A stretch of 40,038 nt of DNA from Ectothiorhodospiraceae bacterium (GCA_007134055.1 SLLM01000248.1:1-40038), one strand, 5' to 3'; shown: positions 1-8,366, numbered from the stretch's first letter. Numbers and translations are program-made. The notes: generated by a model from the sequence alone, not told the origin.

Positions 1-408
1 CACGGCTCCATCCACCCCGGGACAAGGGGTACCGCTGATCAGGGCGAGCCCCAGTACCCGTCCGTGTCCGGTCCGGCGCAGGTACTCGAGCGCCACTGGC
101 ACGCCCATGCTCCAGCCCGCCAGCAGCACCGGGACGCCGGCGGCCTCCACGACCGTCGCCAGGTCTGCGGCGAACCCTTCCAGGGAATAGGCTTCGACCT
201 CCCGCGGTACCGCCGAGCCGCCCCGCCCGCGCAGGTTCGGCGCGAATGCCGCGACCCCGTCGGGCAACTGCTCCATCACCCCGGACCAGGAACTGGCGGT
301 ACCCTGTATGCCGTGGACCAGAACCAGCGGTACGCCTGCGCCGGCGTCGCCGGCGGACACCAGCCCGGTCAGCGGCCCGACCGGTCCGTCAAGCGGAAAG
401 ATCGCCAT
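1..408 (-). CDS. Alpha/beta hydrolase, C-terminus cut by window edge
   Basis: An open frame runs from ATG at 408 to the window edge (136 codons seen). It is absent from the ORF track because its stop lies outside. The translation has the alpha/beta-hydrolase pattern: an oxyanion-type LVHGIQG stretch near residue 35 and the nucleophile elbow GWSMG near residue 101. That makes it a serine hydrolase of the esterase, lactonase or BioH type; the acid and His of the triad are beyond the edge. A GGGAG ribosome site lies about 8 bases before the start. It follows dctM after about 135 bases on the same strand, so it may be the last gene of the TRAP operon and act on the imported compound. The substrate is unknown. 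Confidence 0.85.
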   Translation of the reverse strand, partial: MAIFPLDGPVGPLTGLVSAGDAGAGVPLVLVHGIQGTASSWSGVMEQLPDGVAAFAPNLRGRGGSAVPREVEAYSLEGFAADLATVVEAAGVPVLLAGWSMGVPVALEYLRRTGHGRVLGLALISGTPCPGVDGAV

Positions 409-543
409 GATCGAAACTCCCGGAAAAACCTCGTCACCAGTGTTCAGCGGCCCCGGGCTACGGGTACACCGACCGGGACTCGCGACCGCCTGCCGTATCC
501 CGCGCGCAGGACGCGGTACCACGCGGCACACATCAAACGGGCA

Positions 544-1863
544 CTAACCGAAGAAGACCTCCGGCAGCCACATCACCAGCTGCGGAAACACCATGATCAG
601 CACGATCATCAGCCCCTGGATCAGCAGGAACGGCACCATGCCCCAGTACATGTGCGACAGGGTCATCTCCGGCGGCGAAATGCCGCGGAGGTAGAAGATC
701 GCCGGCGCCATCGGCGGCGTGAGATAGCTGGTCTGGATGATCAGCAGGAAGAGCATGCAGAACCAGATCGGCTCGAAACCCACGTGGGCCAGGATCGGCG
801 TGAAAATGGGAATGAAGATCAGCAGGATCGAGATCCATTCCAGGAAGAAGCCCAGCAGGAACGCCAGCAGCAGGACCACGATCAGCAGAGCCCAGGGACT
901 CAGATCAAGCGCGCTCACGAAGCTGGTGATGATGCCCATCCCGCCCCAGGAGAAGAACACGCTGGTGAACATCATGCCACCCATGAGAATGAACATGATC
1001 ATGGTGGTGATGCGCAGCGTCTGCATGATCGCCTGGCCCAGGGCACGCCAGGTGATCGAGCCGTAGATCAGCGACAGGATCAGCCCGCCGGCACCCCCCA
1101 CGGCCGCGGCTTCCGTCGGTGAAGCGACACCGAAGAGGATCGATCCGAGCACACAGAATACCAGCAGGACCGGCGGCACCAGGGCCTTCGCCGTGACGAT
1201 GACCTTCTCCTTGAACGGCAGCTGGGGCTCGTCTTCGGAGGCCCTGGGCACGGCGGAGGGGCGCAGCAGGGCCAGCAGCAGCACGTAGGCAATGTACAAC
1301 CCTGCCAGCAGGAGGCCGGGGATCATGGCGGCGGCGAACAGGCGGCCGATGGACACATTGGCCATGGGCCCGAGGATGATCAGCACCACCGACGGAGGGA
1401 TGATCGTACCCAGGGAGCCCCCGGAACAGATCACCCCGCTGATGAGTTTCTTGTCGTAGCCGTACTTGAGCATGGCCGGAATGGCGAGCAGGCCCACCAC
1501 CGCCTCGGTGGCGCCGACCACGCCGGAGGAGGCGGCGAACATCACGCACATCAGGATGGTGGCGATGGCGACGCCGCCCGGCAGGTTCCGGGTCCACAGA
1601 CGGAAGGCGTCGAACAGCCGCTCCGCGATTCCCGAGCGTTCCAGGATCGACCCCATGAACACGAACAGCGGCACCGCCGCCAGCACGAAGTTGGTGGAGA
1701 TGCTCTCCACTCGCCCCAGCAGCTGGTAGATGTAGATATCCTCGTAGCGGATATAGCCGAAGACGAGGGCAACGCTGATCAGGCAGAAGGCGATGGGGAA
1801 GCCGAGGAGGATCAGGGCGAACAGCGCCACGAACATCCATAGTGCGAGATACTCCACCGTCAC
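544..1863 (-). CDS. dctM: TRAP transporter large permease (DctM family)
   Basis: 439 residues, nearly all hydrophobic helices, in the normal size range for the 12-helix DctM subunit that forms the ion-coupled transport path of TRAP importers. Typical family stretches are seen, including GFPIAFCLISVALVFGY near the start and IIPPSVVLIILGPMANVSIGRLFAAAMIPG in the middle. The start is GTG in a GTGA overlap with the stop of the preceding dctQ gene, which argues for translational coupling. It belongs to the dctP-dctQ-dctM operon read leftward. Transport is expected to be driven by a sodium gradient, as known for the family. Confidence 0.95.
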   Translation of the reverse strand: MTVEYLALWMFVALFALILLGFPIAFCLISVALVFGYIRYEDIYIYQLLGRVESISTNFVLAAVPLFVFMGSILERSGIAERLFDAFRLWTRNLPGGVAIATILMCVMFAASSGVVGATEAVVGLLAIPAMLKYGYDKKLISGVICSGGSLGTIIPPSVVLIILGPMANVSIGRLFAAAMIPGLLLAGLYIAYVLLLALLRPSAVPRASEDEPQLPFKEKVIVTAKALVPPVLLVFCVLGSILFGVASPTEAAAVGGAGGLILSLIYGSITWRALGQAIMQTLRITTMIMFILMGGMMFTSVFFSWGGMGIITSFVSALDLSPWALLIVVLLLAFLLGFFLEWISILLIFIPIFTPILAHVGFEPIWFCMLFLLIIQTSYLTPPMAPAIFYLRGISPPEMTLSHMYWGMVPFLLIQGLMIVLIMVFPQLVMWLPEVFFG

Positions 1864-2423
1864 CCCCCCGTGGTCTTGATCGTCATTGTCGGCTTGCTGT
1901 CCCGGCCCTCGTCCAGCGACTCCATGGCGCCAACCAGGACCCCGAGGCAGCGGGTGATCTCAGCCAGGATCTGGATTGCCAGCAGCATGAACCCGGTGAG
2001 GAGAATCGCGCGAAAGGGCCAGAGGGGCGGATTCCAGGCCGAGGCACCGGTTGTCTCCCCCCACTGGTAGGCTTCCACCGTGTACTCCCAGAACCCCATC
2101 ACCATCCAGATGCAGAACGGCAGCATGAGCAGGGAGTAGGCCAGCAGGTCGAATCCCGCCTTCACCCGTTCCGGATACGCCTGATAGAACAGATCAATGC
2201 GGATATGTCCCTTGGCCCGCAGGGTGTAGGCTGCGCCGAGGAGGAAGTGGGCCCCCATGCCCATGTATCCCAGCTCATAGGCCCACGCCGTCGGGCTACC
2301 GAGCACATAGCGGGAGAACACCTCCGTGCAGGTCACCACCACCAGCGGTGCGATCAGCAACCCCGCGATGACCCCGCTGCCCAGGGAAACCCGCTCCAGC
2401 AGCCATACCACACGCCTGAACAT
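1860..2423 (-). CDS. dctQ: TRAP transporter small permease (DctQ family)
   Basis: 187 residues from ATG 2423 (MFRRVVWLLERV), with about four hydrophobic helices as expected for the DctQ membrane subunit that pairs with DctM. The ORF track extends to 2531, but those 36 extra residues are arginine- and glycine-rich and overlap a strong hairpin. The ATG at 2423 has a GAGG about 9 bases upstream and begins like other DctQ proteins, so I prefer it. The stop overlaps the GTG start of dctM by four bases. A gap of about 150 bases with strong stem-loops separates it from dctP. Confidence 0.9.
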   Translation of the reverse strand: MFRRVVWLLERVSLGSGVIAGLLIAPLVVVTCTEVFSRYVLGSPTAWAYELGYMGMGAHFLLGAAYTLRAKGHIRIDLFYQAYPERVKAGFDLLAYSLLMLPFCIWMVMGFWEYTVEAYQWGETTGASAWNPPLWPFRAILLTGFMLLAIQILAEITRCLGVLVGAMESLDEGRDSKPTMTIKTTGG

Positions 2424-2498
2424 CCCGAAAAACCTCGTGCCCCGATGACCCGGCCAGCCGCCGGGCCGGTTGGATCGGACAAGCCGCCTCAAACACGG

Positions 2499-2534
2499 CG
2501 CGTGGGCGCGTCCGGCCGGGATCGCGCCCACGCG
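2499..2534 (-). promoter_or_regulatory. Intercistronic hairpin after dctP (TRAP operon 1)
   Basis: A perfect 12-bp inverted repeat, CGCGTGGGCGCG / CGCGCCCACGCG, encloses a 12-base loop. It lies about 41 bases after the dctP stop and before dctQ, and no T-run follows. A second, smaller stem (CCGGCC/GGCCGG, 2450-2469) sits closer to dctQ. Such structures between a binding-protein gene and its membrane genes usually protect the upstream mRNA or attenuate downstream transcription; that role is inferred here. Confidence 0.65.
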
Positions 2535-2575
2535 ATTGCCGGGGAGGGCGACGCCCCCCCCGCCGCCTCAACTGC

Positions 2576-3667
2576 TTACTCCAGACCGAGACCCCGGACT
2601 TCGGGATCCGCGCGGCGGTACCGTTCGGCGCCGTGCCAGAGCTGCTCGTACTCCCGCTGAGCCTCCCAGATCCGACGGAACCATTCGTTCTCCTCGGACT
2701 GCTCCTCGGCCCACTCGAAGCCGAGTTCGCGGGCGGCGCGCTGCACTTCCACATCAAGCTCGATGACCTCCTGCCCGGCGTCCTCGACGTAGTAGCGCAT
2801 GGCCTCGGCGTCATTGTGGCCGATGGTCAGCCAGCTCTCCATGGTAACCAGCTTCGCGGCCAGCTCGACGAGGGCCTTGTCCTCGTCGGAGAACTGCTCC
2901 CAGACATCCGGGTTGACCTGCAGTTCGAAGGGAGCGGTGGGCTGGTGGATGCCCGGAATGATGAGGTAGTCGGTCACTTCGTAGAAGCGGGGGAAGGTGT
3001 CCTCCCAGGGTGAACCCCACTCGGTGGCGTCGATGACACCGCGCTCCAGCATGGGGTAGATCTCGTCACCCGGGCTTGCCGTCGGGGACCCACCCAGCTG
3101 TTCCAGCATGCCGATCCAGGCGCCAGCGGTCCGGATGCGCACACCTTGCAGATCCTCCAGGCTCTCGATCGGAACCCGCGAGTGGAGGAACACCTCCATG
3201 GTGCGGAAGTAGAGAGGCATGGCGATGACGCCGAACTCCTCCTCGCGGAACTCCCGCCACAACTCGACACCGCCCCCTTCATACAGCCAGTGCATCATGC
3301 GCTCGTCGTCCATGGTGCCGGCAAAACCGCCCAGGGCGACGGTCGTGGTGTCGCGACCCCAGTCGTAGCCGGACCAGGTATGGCCCATGTCGGCGATGCC
3401 GCGGCGAACGCTGTCGGTGACCCGCAATGGTTCACCGATGGCACCGGCGGGATGCACTGTCACATCGATGCGGCCATTGGAGAGCTGGCGCAGACGGTCG
3501 GCAAAGGCGTTGGCGCCCACGTCCCACAGGGGCCCGGAAGACCAGCCCGTGGCCATGTCCAGCTGGTACTCGGCCTGATCGGCCTTGGCCACGCCGAACG
3601 CCGTTACGCCGGCTAGCATGACGCCACCCAGAGCCAGCGCCGTGGATGTACGGATTATCTGTTTCAT
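2576..3667 (-). CDS. dctP: TRAP transporter periplasmic substrate-binding protein (DctP, TakP-like)
   Basis: 363 residues from ATG 3667, which has an excellent AGGAGG site just upstream. The longer frame in the track runs into the promoter region and is rejected. The N-terminus MKQIIRTSTALALGGVMLAG is a Sec signal peptide. The mature protein carries the DctP signature GVRIRTAG, whose Arg normally salt-bridges a ligand carboxylate, and the stretch VIDATEWGSPWED, which resembles TakP-type proteins that bind 2-oxo acids. This suggests an organic acid ligand, but the exact compound cannot be read. It is the first gene of the operon and is separated from dctQ by stem-loops, consistent with higher expression of the binding protein. 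Confidence 0.93.
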   Translation of the reverse strand: MKQIIRTSTALALGGVMLAGVTAFGVAKADQAEYQLDMATGWSSGPLWDVGANAFADRLRQLSNGRIDVTVHPAGAIGEPLRVTDSVRRGIADMGHTWSGYDWGRDTTTVALGGFAGTMDDERMMHWLYEGGGVELWREFREEEFGVIAMPLYFRTMEVFLHSRVPIESLEDLQGVRIRTAGAWIGMLEQLGGSPTASPGDEIYPMLERGVIDATEWGSPWEDTFPRFYEVTDYLIIPGIHQPTAPFELQVNPDVWEQFSDEDKALVELAAKLVTMESWLTIGHNDAEAMRYYVEDAGQEVIELDVEVQRAARELGFEWAEEQSEENEWFRRIWEAQREYEQLWHGAERYRRADPEVRGLGLE

Positions 3668-3736
3668 TACTTTCTCCTCCTTACCATGCAGCCCTGCAGG
3701 CACAGTTGTCCGCAGAGCGTCGATGATACCATCCCC

Positions 3737-3754
3737 ACTGATATGGTTATCAGT
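3737..3754. promoter_or_regulatory. Candidate operator A, inverted repeat
   Basis: ACTGATA-TGGT-TATCAGT is a perfect 7-bp inverted repeat with a 4-base spacer, 70-87 bases upstream of the dctP start. It shares the CTGAT/ATCAG half-site with elements B and C in the same region. Confidence 0.55.
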
Positions 3755-3763
3755 GCCATGAGA

Positions 3764-3775
3764 CTGACATATCAG
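3764..3775. promoter_or_regulatory. Candidate operator B, near-palindrome
   Basis: CTGACATATCAG differs by one base per arm from a perfect 12-bp palindrome. It begins 10 bases after operator A, so its centre is about 24 bases (two helical turns) from the centre of A. Spacing and similarity suggest cooperative binding of one dimeric regulator. Confidence 0.5.
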
Positions 3776-3885
3776 AGATAGGCAAGCAACCTTCATCTGG
3801 GCTATCAGCGGGGACGGAGCTGGCCCACCGATCCGGTACGGATCCACTCCCCCGGAGGGCCATCCGCGCAGGCCGCGCACCGGTA

Positions 3886-3907
3886 TCAGATGCGTCTGAC
3901 ATGTCAG
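3886..3907. promoter_or_regulatory. Candidate operator C, double palindrome
   Basis: TCAGATGCGTCTGA (5-bp arms) runs directly into CTGACATGTCAG, a perfect 12-bp palindrome. It lies 69-90 bases before the FAD oxidoreductase start, a normal place for a repressor or activator site for that gene. It shares half-sites with operators A and B. Confidence 0.55.
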
Positions 3908-3975
3908 CTGCATGTTGACAACATCCAAGACCACTGCCTAGCCTGCCCGCATGCTCTCCTGCAAGGATACGCCGT

Positions 3976-5319
3976 ATGGGTACGGATAACGAAGACGTCG
4001 TCGATCAGCGCCCGCGGGAAACCCTCGACGCTGATGTACTGGTCGCTGGCGGCGGCGCGGCTGGCCTGGCCACGGCGATCACGGCGGCTCGCCAGGGATG
4101 CCGTGTTATCCTGGCCGAACGCTACGGCTTCTGCGGTGGTGGCGCAGTTGCGGGGATGTCCGGCACGATTTGCGGCCTGTACGAGGCAAGCGACCACCTG
4201 CGCCAGCCGGTGCAGGTGGTACACGGATTCGCCAACGACTTCCTGCGGGTCATGGAATCCCGGGGTGGCCTCAGCGAGCCGATGCTCTACGGCAAGACCT
4301 ATACCCGTGTGCATGATCCGCTGGTCTGGCGGGAGAGCGCCGATCAGCTGCTCCGCGAGGCCGGCGTCATGGTCATCTATCACGCCGTCGTCACGGACGT
4401 GCTGACCGAGGGCGACCGCATCGCGGGCGTACAGCTCTACACCAAGCAGGGCAAGGTCCGCGTCACGGCAACAGTAACCGTGGACGCCACGGGGGACGCT
4501 GACGTCATCGCCATGGCCGGATTGCCCACCTTCATGGGGGACGGGGGCCGGGTGCAGAATCCGACCATGATCTTCCGCCTCCAGGGGGTGGACACGGAAC
4601 GCTTCCGGGCCGCGTATGGAGAGAACACCATTCTCCCCCAGGAGGTCTCCGAACTCATCGCGGCTGCGGACGGCAATGGCTTCAGCCTGCCCCGCAAGAA
4701 GATCTGGCTCTTCCCGACCACGCGCCCCGGGGAGCTGCTGTGCAACTGCACCCGGATAACCGGACCCGACGGCCGCGAACTCAACGTGGTACGGTTCCGC
4801 GACTTCACGGACGCCGAACTCCAGGGGCGCGAGCAGGCGCGGGAGTATGCGCGCTTCTTCCGTGAGCAGCTCACCGGCTGCGAGGAGAGCTGGATCAATG
4901 ATACCGGTGTCCAGGTCTGCGTCCGGCAGACCCGTCAGGCGCAGGGAATACAGACGCTGCGCAACGAGGAAATCCTCTCCGGCCGCAAGCGCTCCGACGG
5001 CATCGCCCGCTCGCCATGGCCCATCGAGCTGCACGCCGGCGAGCGGCCACGGGTGGAATGGCTCCTGAACGATTACTACGAGGTGCCCTACGGCTGTTTC
5101 GTGCCGCAACAGGGCGAAGATCTGCTGTTCGCCGGGCGCTGCCTGTCCGCGGAACACGAGGCGGTGGCATCCGCACGGGTCACGGCACAGTGCTTTTCCT
5201 ACGGACACGCCGTCGGCCACGCCGCCGCGCTGACGGCCCGTGAAGGCATCGCCCCCCGGGATATCGCGGGATCCGACCTGCGGGACATCCTCAACCGGGA
5301 CGGAGCCCGTCTGGACTGA
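3976..5319 (+). CDS. FAD-dependent oxidoreductase
   Basis: 447 residues. The N-terminal Rossmann motif GGGAAG (residues 25-30), followed about 20 residues later by an acidic residue (VILAERYGFCGG), marks an FAD-binding fold of the FAD_oxidored / succinate dehydrogenase-like flavoprotein group. The C-terminus has the second FAD contact region LFAGRCLSAEHEAVASARV. Soluble; no signal peptide or membrane segment is seen. It is divergent from the TRAP operon and shares its operator region, so it probably oxidises or reduces the compound that the TRAP system imports. The substrate is not recognisable. Alternatives are a thiazole-synthase-like or fumarate-reductase-like enzyme, but the specific motifs of those families are not evident. 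Confidence 0.85.
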   Translation: MGTDNEDVVDQRPRETLDADVLVAGGGAAGLATAITAARQGCRVILAERYGFCGGGAVAGMSGTICGLYEASDHLRQPVQVVHGFANDFLRVMESRGGLSEPMLYGKTYTRVHDPLVWRESADQLLREAGVMVIYHAVVTDVLTEGDRIAGVQLYTKQGKVRVTATVTVDATGDADVIAMAGLPTFMGDGGRVQNPTMIFRLQGVDTERFRAAYGENTILPQEVSELIAAADGNGFSLPRKKIWLFPTTRPGELLCNCTRITGPDGRELNVVRFRDFTDAELQGREQAREYARFFREQLTGCEESWINDTGVQVCVRQTRQAQGIQTLRNEEILSGRKRSDGIARSPWPIELHAGERPRVEWLLNDYYEVPYGCFVPQQGEDLLFAGRCLSAEHEAVASARVTAQCFSYGHAVGHAAALTAREGIAPRDIAGSDLRDILNRDGARLD

Positions 5320-5570
5320 GCGCGCCGCCCGCCGCGCACCGGCAACATCGTCACTCCCCTGATGCAGCCATGTTGTGAACACGCGGGAACACAGGCACTT
5401 GCACGATCGGAAAACAGCGTTGCGTATGGTGGAGCGGGGGGCAGGAGCCCGGACTCCGGTTGGCCGCTCTTGCCTCCGGGCGCTCCTGCGGGAGAGCGCA
5501 CTGTTCATCTGCGCGAAATGCGCGAAATCAGCCCGGCTCGCTCCGGAGGCACGGTGACACGGCCGCAACC
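5320..5570. promoter_or_regulatory. Intergenic region before the GntR gene
   Basis: 251 bases without a supported gene; the small track ORFs here have no family resemblance. No copy of the CTGACATGTCAG-type operator is seen. A GGAGG at 5545-5549 lies too far (about 21 bases) from the GntR ATG to be a good ribosome site. Confidence 0.4.
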
Positions 5571-6242
5571 ATGACACAGAACATCCTCGATCCCAGACAG
5601 AACACCTCCAGCCAGGCTGATCGCGCCTATGACGAACTGGAAGAGCGCATCGTCACCCTCGCGCTGCGCCCCGGGGAGGTGGTCTCGGAGAACATGCTCG
5701 CGTCCCTGCTGGGCATGGGTCGTTCGCCGGTGCGGGACGCGATCAAGCAGCTGGCGCGGGAGGGTCTGGTCGTCATCCTGCCAAAGCGCGGGGTCATGAT
5801 CGCCGAAGTCGACGTCCGCAGGCAGCTGGAGCTTCTTGAAGCGCGCCGGCAGGTGGAACGCTTCGTTGCCGCCGCCGCCGCCGCGCGGGCCACCCCCCGG
5901 GAGCGGGAGACTTTCGCCACCCTCGCCGCCGCAATGGAGGACGCCGGCAATCGCGACGACGGTGTCTCCTTCCTCAAACTGGACAAGGATTTCCACGAGC
6001 AGATGCTGGCCACTGCCCGCAACCGCTATGCGGCAGCCATGCTGGGCCTGGTGCAGAGCCAGGCGCGACGCTTCTTCTATGCCTTCTACCAGCAGACCAC
6101 CACAGTGCCGGAAACCGCCCGCCTGCACGCCCAGGTTGCCAGGGCGATCAGCCAGGGGGACAGCGCGGCCGCGCAATCGGCTTTCGATCAGCTGATGGAC
6201 AACGTGGACGCCTTCACCCGCGCCACCCTGGATCTGAGCTGA
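5571..6242 (+). CDS. GntR-family transcriptional regulator with FCD ligand domain
   Basis: 223 residues from ATG 5571; upstream residues in the track look non-coding. A winged helix-turn-helix occupies about residues 18-80, with the family signature GRSPVRDAIKQLAREGLVVILPKRGVMI. An all-helical FCD effector domain follows; DKDFHEQM near residue 140 and a later LHAQVARAI supply the Asp/His residues that usually bind a metal with an organic acid ligand. FCD regulators typically control uptake and breakdown of carboxylates, matching the neighbouring FAD oxidoreductase and TRAP operon. It is the likely reader of the palindromes at 3737-3907. The start lacks a close Shine-Dalgarno sequence. Confidence 0.9.
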   Translation: MTQNILDPRQNTSSQADRAYDELEERIVTLALRPGEVVSENMLASLLGMGRSPVRDAIKQLAREGLVVILPKRGVMIAEVDVRRQLELLEARRQVERFVAAAAAARATPRERETFATLAAAMEDAGNRDDGVSFLKLDKDFHEQMLATARNRYAAAMLGLVQSQARRFFYAFYQQTTTVPETARLHAQVARAISQGDSAAAQSAFDQLMDNVDAFTRATLDLS

Positions 6243-6328
6243 TGCGCCGCCTGCGGGAGCACGCGAATCGCTGACATCCGGTTCAGGTGGCCTACGCTGG
6301 GGGGCATCGGTCCTCACCGGAGAACAAC

Positions 6329-7963
6329 ATGCTCCAGCGCCTGCAGCAACTGCTGGGCCTCCAGACCATCCCGGCGGTGTTCTTCACCTCTGCCCTGCTC
6401 GCGGTGCTATTTGTCGTGCTCGCCAGCATCTACGATGCGCCGGTGGCCACCTTCTTCGGCGACCTGACCACCTGGATCAGCACCTACCTGGGATGGTTCT
6501 TCGTGCTGACAGTCACGATGCTGCTGCTCTTCCTGCTGTGGCTGGCACTGAGCCGGTACGGCGACATTCGTCTGGGAGCCGATGACAGCCGGCCCGACTA
6601 CGGCAACCTGACCTGGTTCACCATGCTCTTCGCAGCAGGCATCGGCACCATTCTCATGTTCTGGGGCGTCGCCGAACCCCTGTCCCACTACGCCGCCCCT
6701 CCCCTGGAGGACACGGTTGCGGGTACCCGGGAGTCCGCCGCCCTGGCGATGAAATTCGCCCTCTACCATTTCGGCCTTCATACCTGGACCATCTTTGCAC
6801 TGCCGAGCCTGGCCCTCGCCTACTTCTCCTACCGCCATGGTTTGCCGCTACGTATCAGCAGTATTTTCTATCCCCTGCTGGGGCAACGGGCATTCGGCCC
6901 GGTGGGCTGGACCATCGACATTGTCGCGGTGATGGGCACCCTGTTCGGCGTCGCCGTCTCCCTGGGCCTGGGCACGCTGCAGCTCAACAGTGGCCTGCAC
7001 TATCTGTTCGGGGTGCCGGTGGCGGGGGCCTCCCAGGTGGCGATCATCGCCACCATCAGCACCATCGCCGCCATATCCGTCGCCCTGGGCCTGGACAGGG
7101 GCATCCGCCGCCTGTCCCAGATCAACATTCTCATGGCCGCCGGGCTGCTGCTGTTCGTCTGGGTCGCAGGTCCGACCCTGTTCATCACCAAGGGGCTGGT
7201 GGAAAGTGTCGGGGGTTACCTCCACAGCCTGCCGTGGCTGGCGTTCTGGACCGAAGCCTTCCAGGGAACGGGATGGCAGCGCGAGTGGACGGTCTTCTAC
7301 TGGGCCTGGACCATTTCCTGGGCGCCCTACGTGGGCATTTTCATCGCCCGCATCTCCCGGGGCAGGACGATCCGGGAGTTCGTCGCCGGGGTGCTGCTGG
7401 CACCAACGCTGTTCACCGTCTTCTGGTTCTCCGGCTTCGGCCTCTCCGCCATCGACCTCGATCTGAATCAGGGCGTCGACCTGGCCAGCCAGGTGCAGGC
7501 GGACGTATCGGTGGCGCTGTTCTCGTTCCTGGAGCAATTCCCGTTGAGTGCGATGGTCTCAGCGCTGAGCGTGGTGATCATCATCATCTTCTTCACTACT
7601 TCCTCGGATTCCGCTTCCCTGGTAATCGACATGCTCTCACGGCGAGACGATCAGGCGTCTCCGGCACGGCAGCGGGTCTTCTGGGCCCTTGCCCAGGGAG
7701 CCATCGCCGCCACCCTCCTGCTGGCCGGAGGATTCCAGGCGCTGCAGAATGTCATTACCACCCTGGGACTGCCCTTCTGCGCCCTGCTGGTGTTCATGGC
7801 GGTCAGCCTGCGGCGGGCCCTGCATGCCGATTACCATGGCTACACCGTGACAGACATCGCCCGGGGCACTGCACCACCGGTGCTCGGGGATGAACCGCTG
7901 ACGAAGGAGACACGCGATGTTCCGCACAATCCTGGTCGCCATCGACCCCGCCCACGGCGATGA
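6329..7963 (+). CDS. BCCT-family transporter
   Basis: 544 residues from ATG 6329, which has GGAGA just upstream; the track's GTG at 6287 is less likely. About 12 membrane helices, with BCCT landmarks: MFWGVAEPLSHY in the first third and FYWAWTISWAPYVGIFIARISRGRTIREF in the eighth-helix region. The family moves betaine, carnitine, choline or related compatible solutes with sodium or protons. The usual aromatic box looks altered: HFGLHTWTIF replaces the common HWG..PW..Y, and WAWTISW replaces WAWWISW, so the ligand may not be a classic betaine. The cytoplasmic tail is short. The 3' end overlaps the next gene by 47 bases. Confidence 0.93.
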   Translation: MLQRLQQLLGLQTIPAVFFTSALLAVLFVVLASIYDAPVATFFGDLTTWISTYLGWFFVLTVTMLLLFLLWLALSRYGDIRLGADDSRPDYGNLTWFTMLFAAGIGTILMFWGVAEPLSHYAAPPLEDTVAGTRESAALAMKFALYHFGLHTWTIFALPSLALAYFSYRHGLPLRISSIFYPLLGQRAFGPVGWTIDIVAVMGTLFGVAVSLGLGTLQLNSGLHYLFGVPVAGASQVAIIATISTIAAISVALGLDRGIRRLSQINILMAAGLLLFVWVAGPTLFITKGLVESVGGYLHSLPWLAFWTEAFQGTGWQREWTVFYWAWTISWAPYVGIFIARISRGRTIREFVAGVLLAPTLFTVFWFSGFGLSAIDLDLNQGVDLASQVQADVSVALFSFLEQFPLSAMVSALSVVIIIIFFTTSSDSASLVIDMLSRRDDQASPARQRVFWALAQGAIAATLLLAGGFQALQNVITTLGLPFCALLVFMAVSLRRALHADYHGYTVTDIARGTAPPVLGDEPLTKETRDVPHNPGRHRPRPRR

Positions 7964-8351
7964 TGCGGCACTGGCCCTGCGCATGGCGGCGAGCCTGCTC
8001 GGCGACGATGGCGAGCTGGTGCTGTTTGCCGTCGTCGGCCCCAAAGGATCGGATTTCTTTCCCCATGTTCCCGAGCAGACGCCGGACGAGGACGACGACA
8101 GCACGGCGGACAAGCTGGAGATGCTCGGCCGCAAGTACCTGCAGCCGGATGTGGCGCGCCGGATCCTGGTGGATCACGGCGCAACGCCCGCCCAGGCGAT
8201 CGTCGAGGGGGCACTGCGGGAGCAGGCGGACCTGGCGGTTCTGGTCTCCCACGGCGAGGGAGGCCACTGGCCGCTGCCGCGGCACACCGTGGAATACGTC
8301 TCGGTCAATGCCCCCTGCGCGGCTCTCATCCTGCGCCCGGAAGGCGGCTGA
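7917..8351 (+). CDS. Universal stress protein (UspA-like) coupled to the BCCT gene
   Basis: 144 residues with the single-domain UspA fold: MFRTILVAIDPAHGDDAAL at the start (the Asp normally contacts nucleotide) and an APCAALIL beta strand at the end. The usual ATP loop G-2X-G-9X-G-S/T is incomplete: GEGG is present, but the following GS is replaced by PRHT, so ATP binding is doubtful. An acidic insertion (PDEDDDS) lies near residue 60. It overlaps the 3' end of the BCCT gene by 47 bases, so the two are co-transcribed. USPs beside osmolyte carriers (TeaD of the TeaABC ectoine system) modulate transport; a similar role here is inference. Confidence 0.85.
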   Translation: MFRTILVAIDPAHGDDAALALRMAASLLGDDGELVLFAVVGPKGSDFFPHVPEQTPDEDDDSTADKLEMLGRKYLQPDVARRILVDHGATPAQAIVEGALREQADLAVLVSHGEGGHWPLPRHTVEYVSVNAPCAALILRPEGG

Positions 8352-8352
8352 C

Positions 8353-8366
8353 CCGGGAATACCCGG
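8353..8366. terminator. Small stem-loop between convergent genes
   Basis: CCGGG-AATA-CCCGG forms a 5-bp stem in the 18-base gap between the convergent USP and bacteriophytochrome genes. It is short and has no T-run, so it could at best be a weak bidirectional terminator. Confidence 0.3.

Larger units (their letters stand above)
3668..3975. promoter_or_regulatory. Divergent promoter region dctP / FAD oxidoreductase
   Basis: 308 bases without a gene, less GC-rich than the flanks. It holds at least three related palindromic elements (annotated separately) built on CTGAYATRTCAG-like half-sites, arranged between the two divergent starts. This is where a dedicated regulator, plausibly the GntR/FCD protein encoded at 5571, would act on both transcription units. 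I did not find convincing -35/-10 pairs by eye. Confidence 0.6.

Noticed and set aside
3904-5577. 557-codon minus-strand ORF opposite the FAD oxidoreductase
   Set aside because: It is antisense to a clear FAD-binding protein and would cross the operator region.
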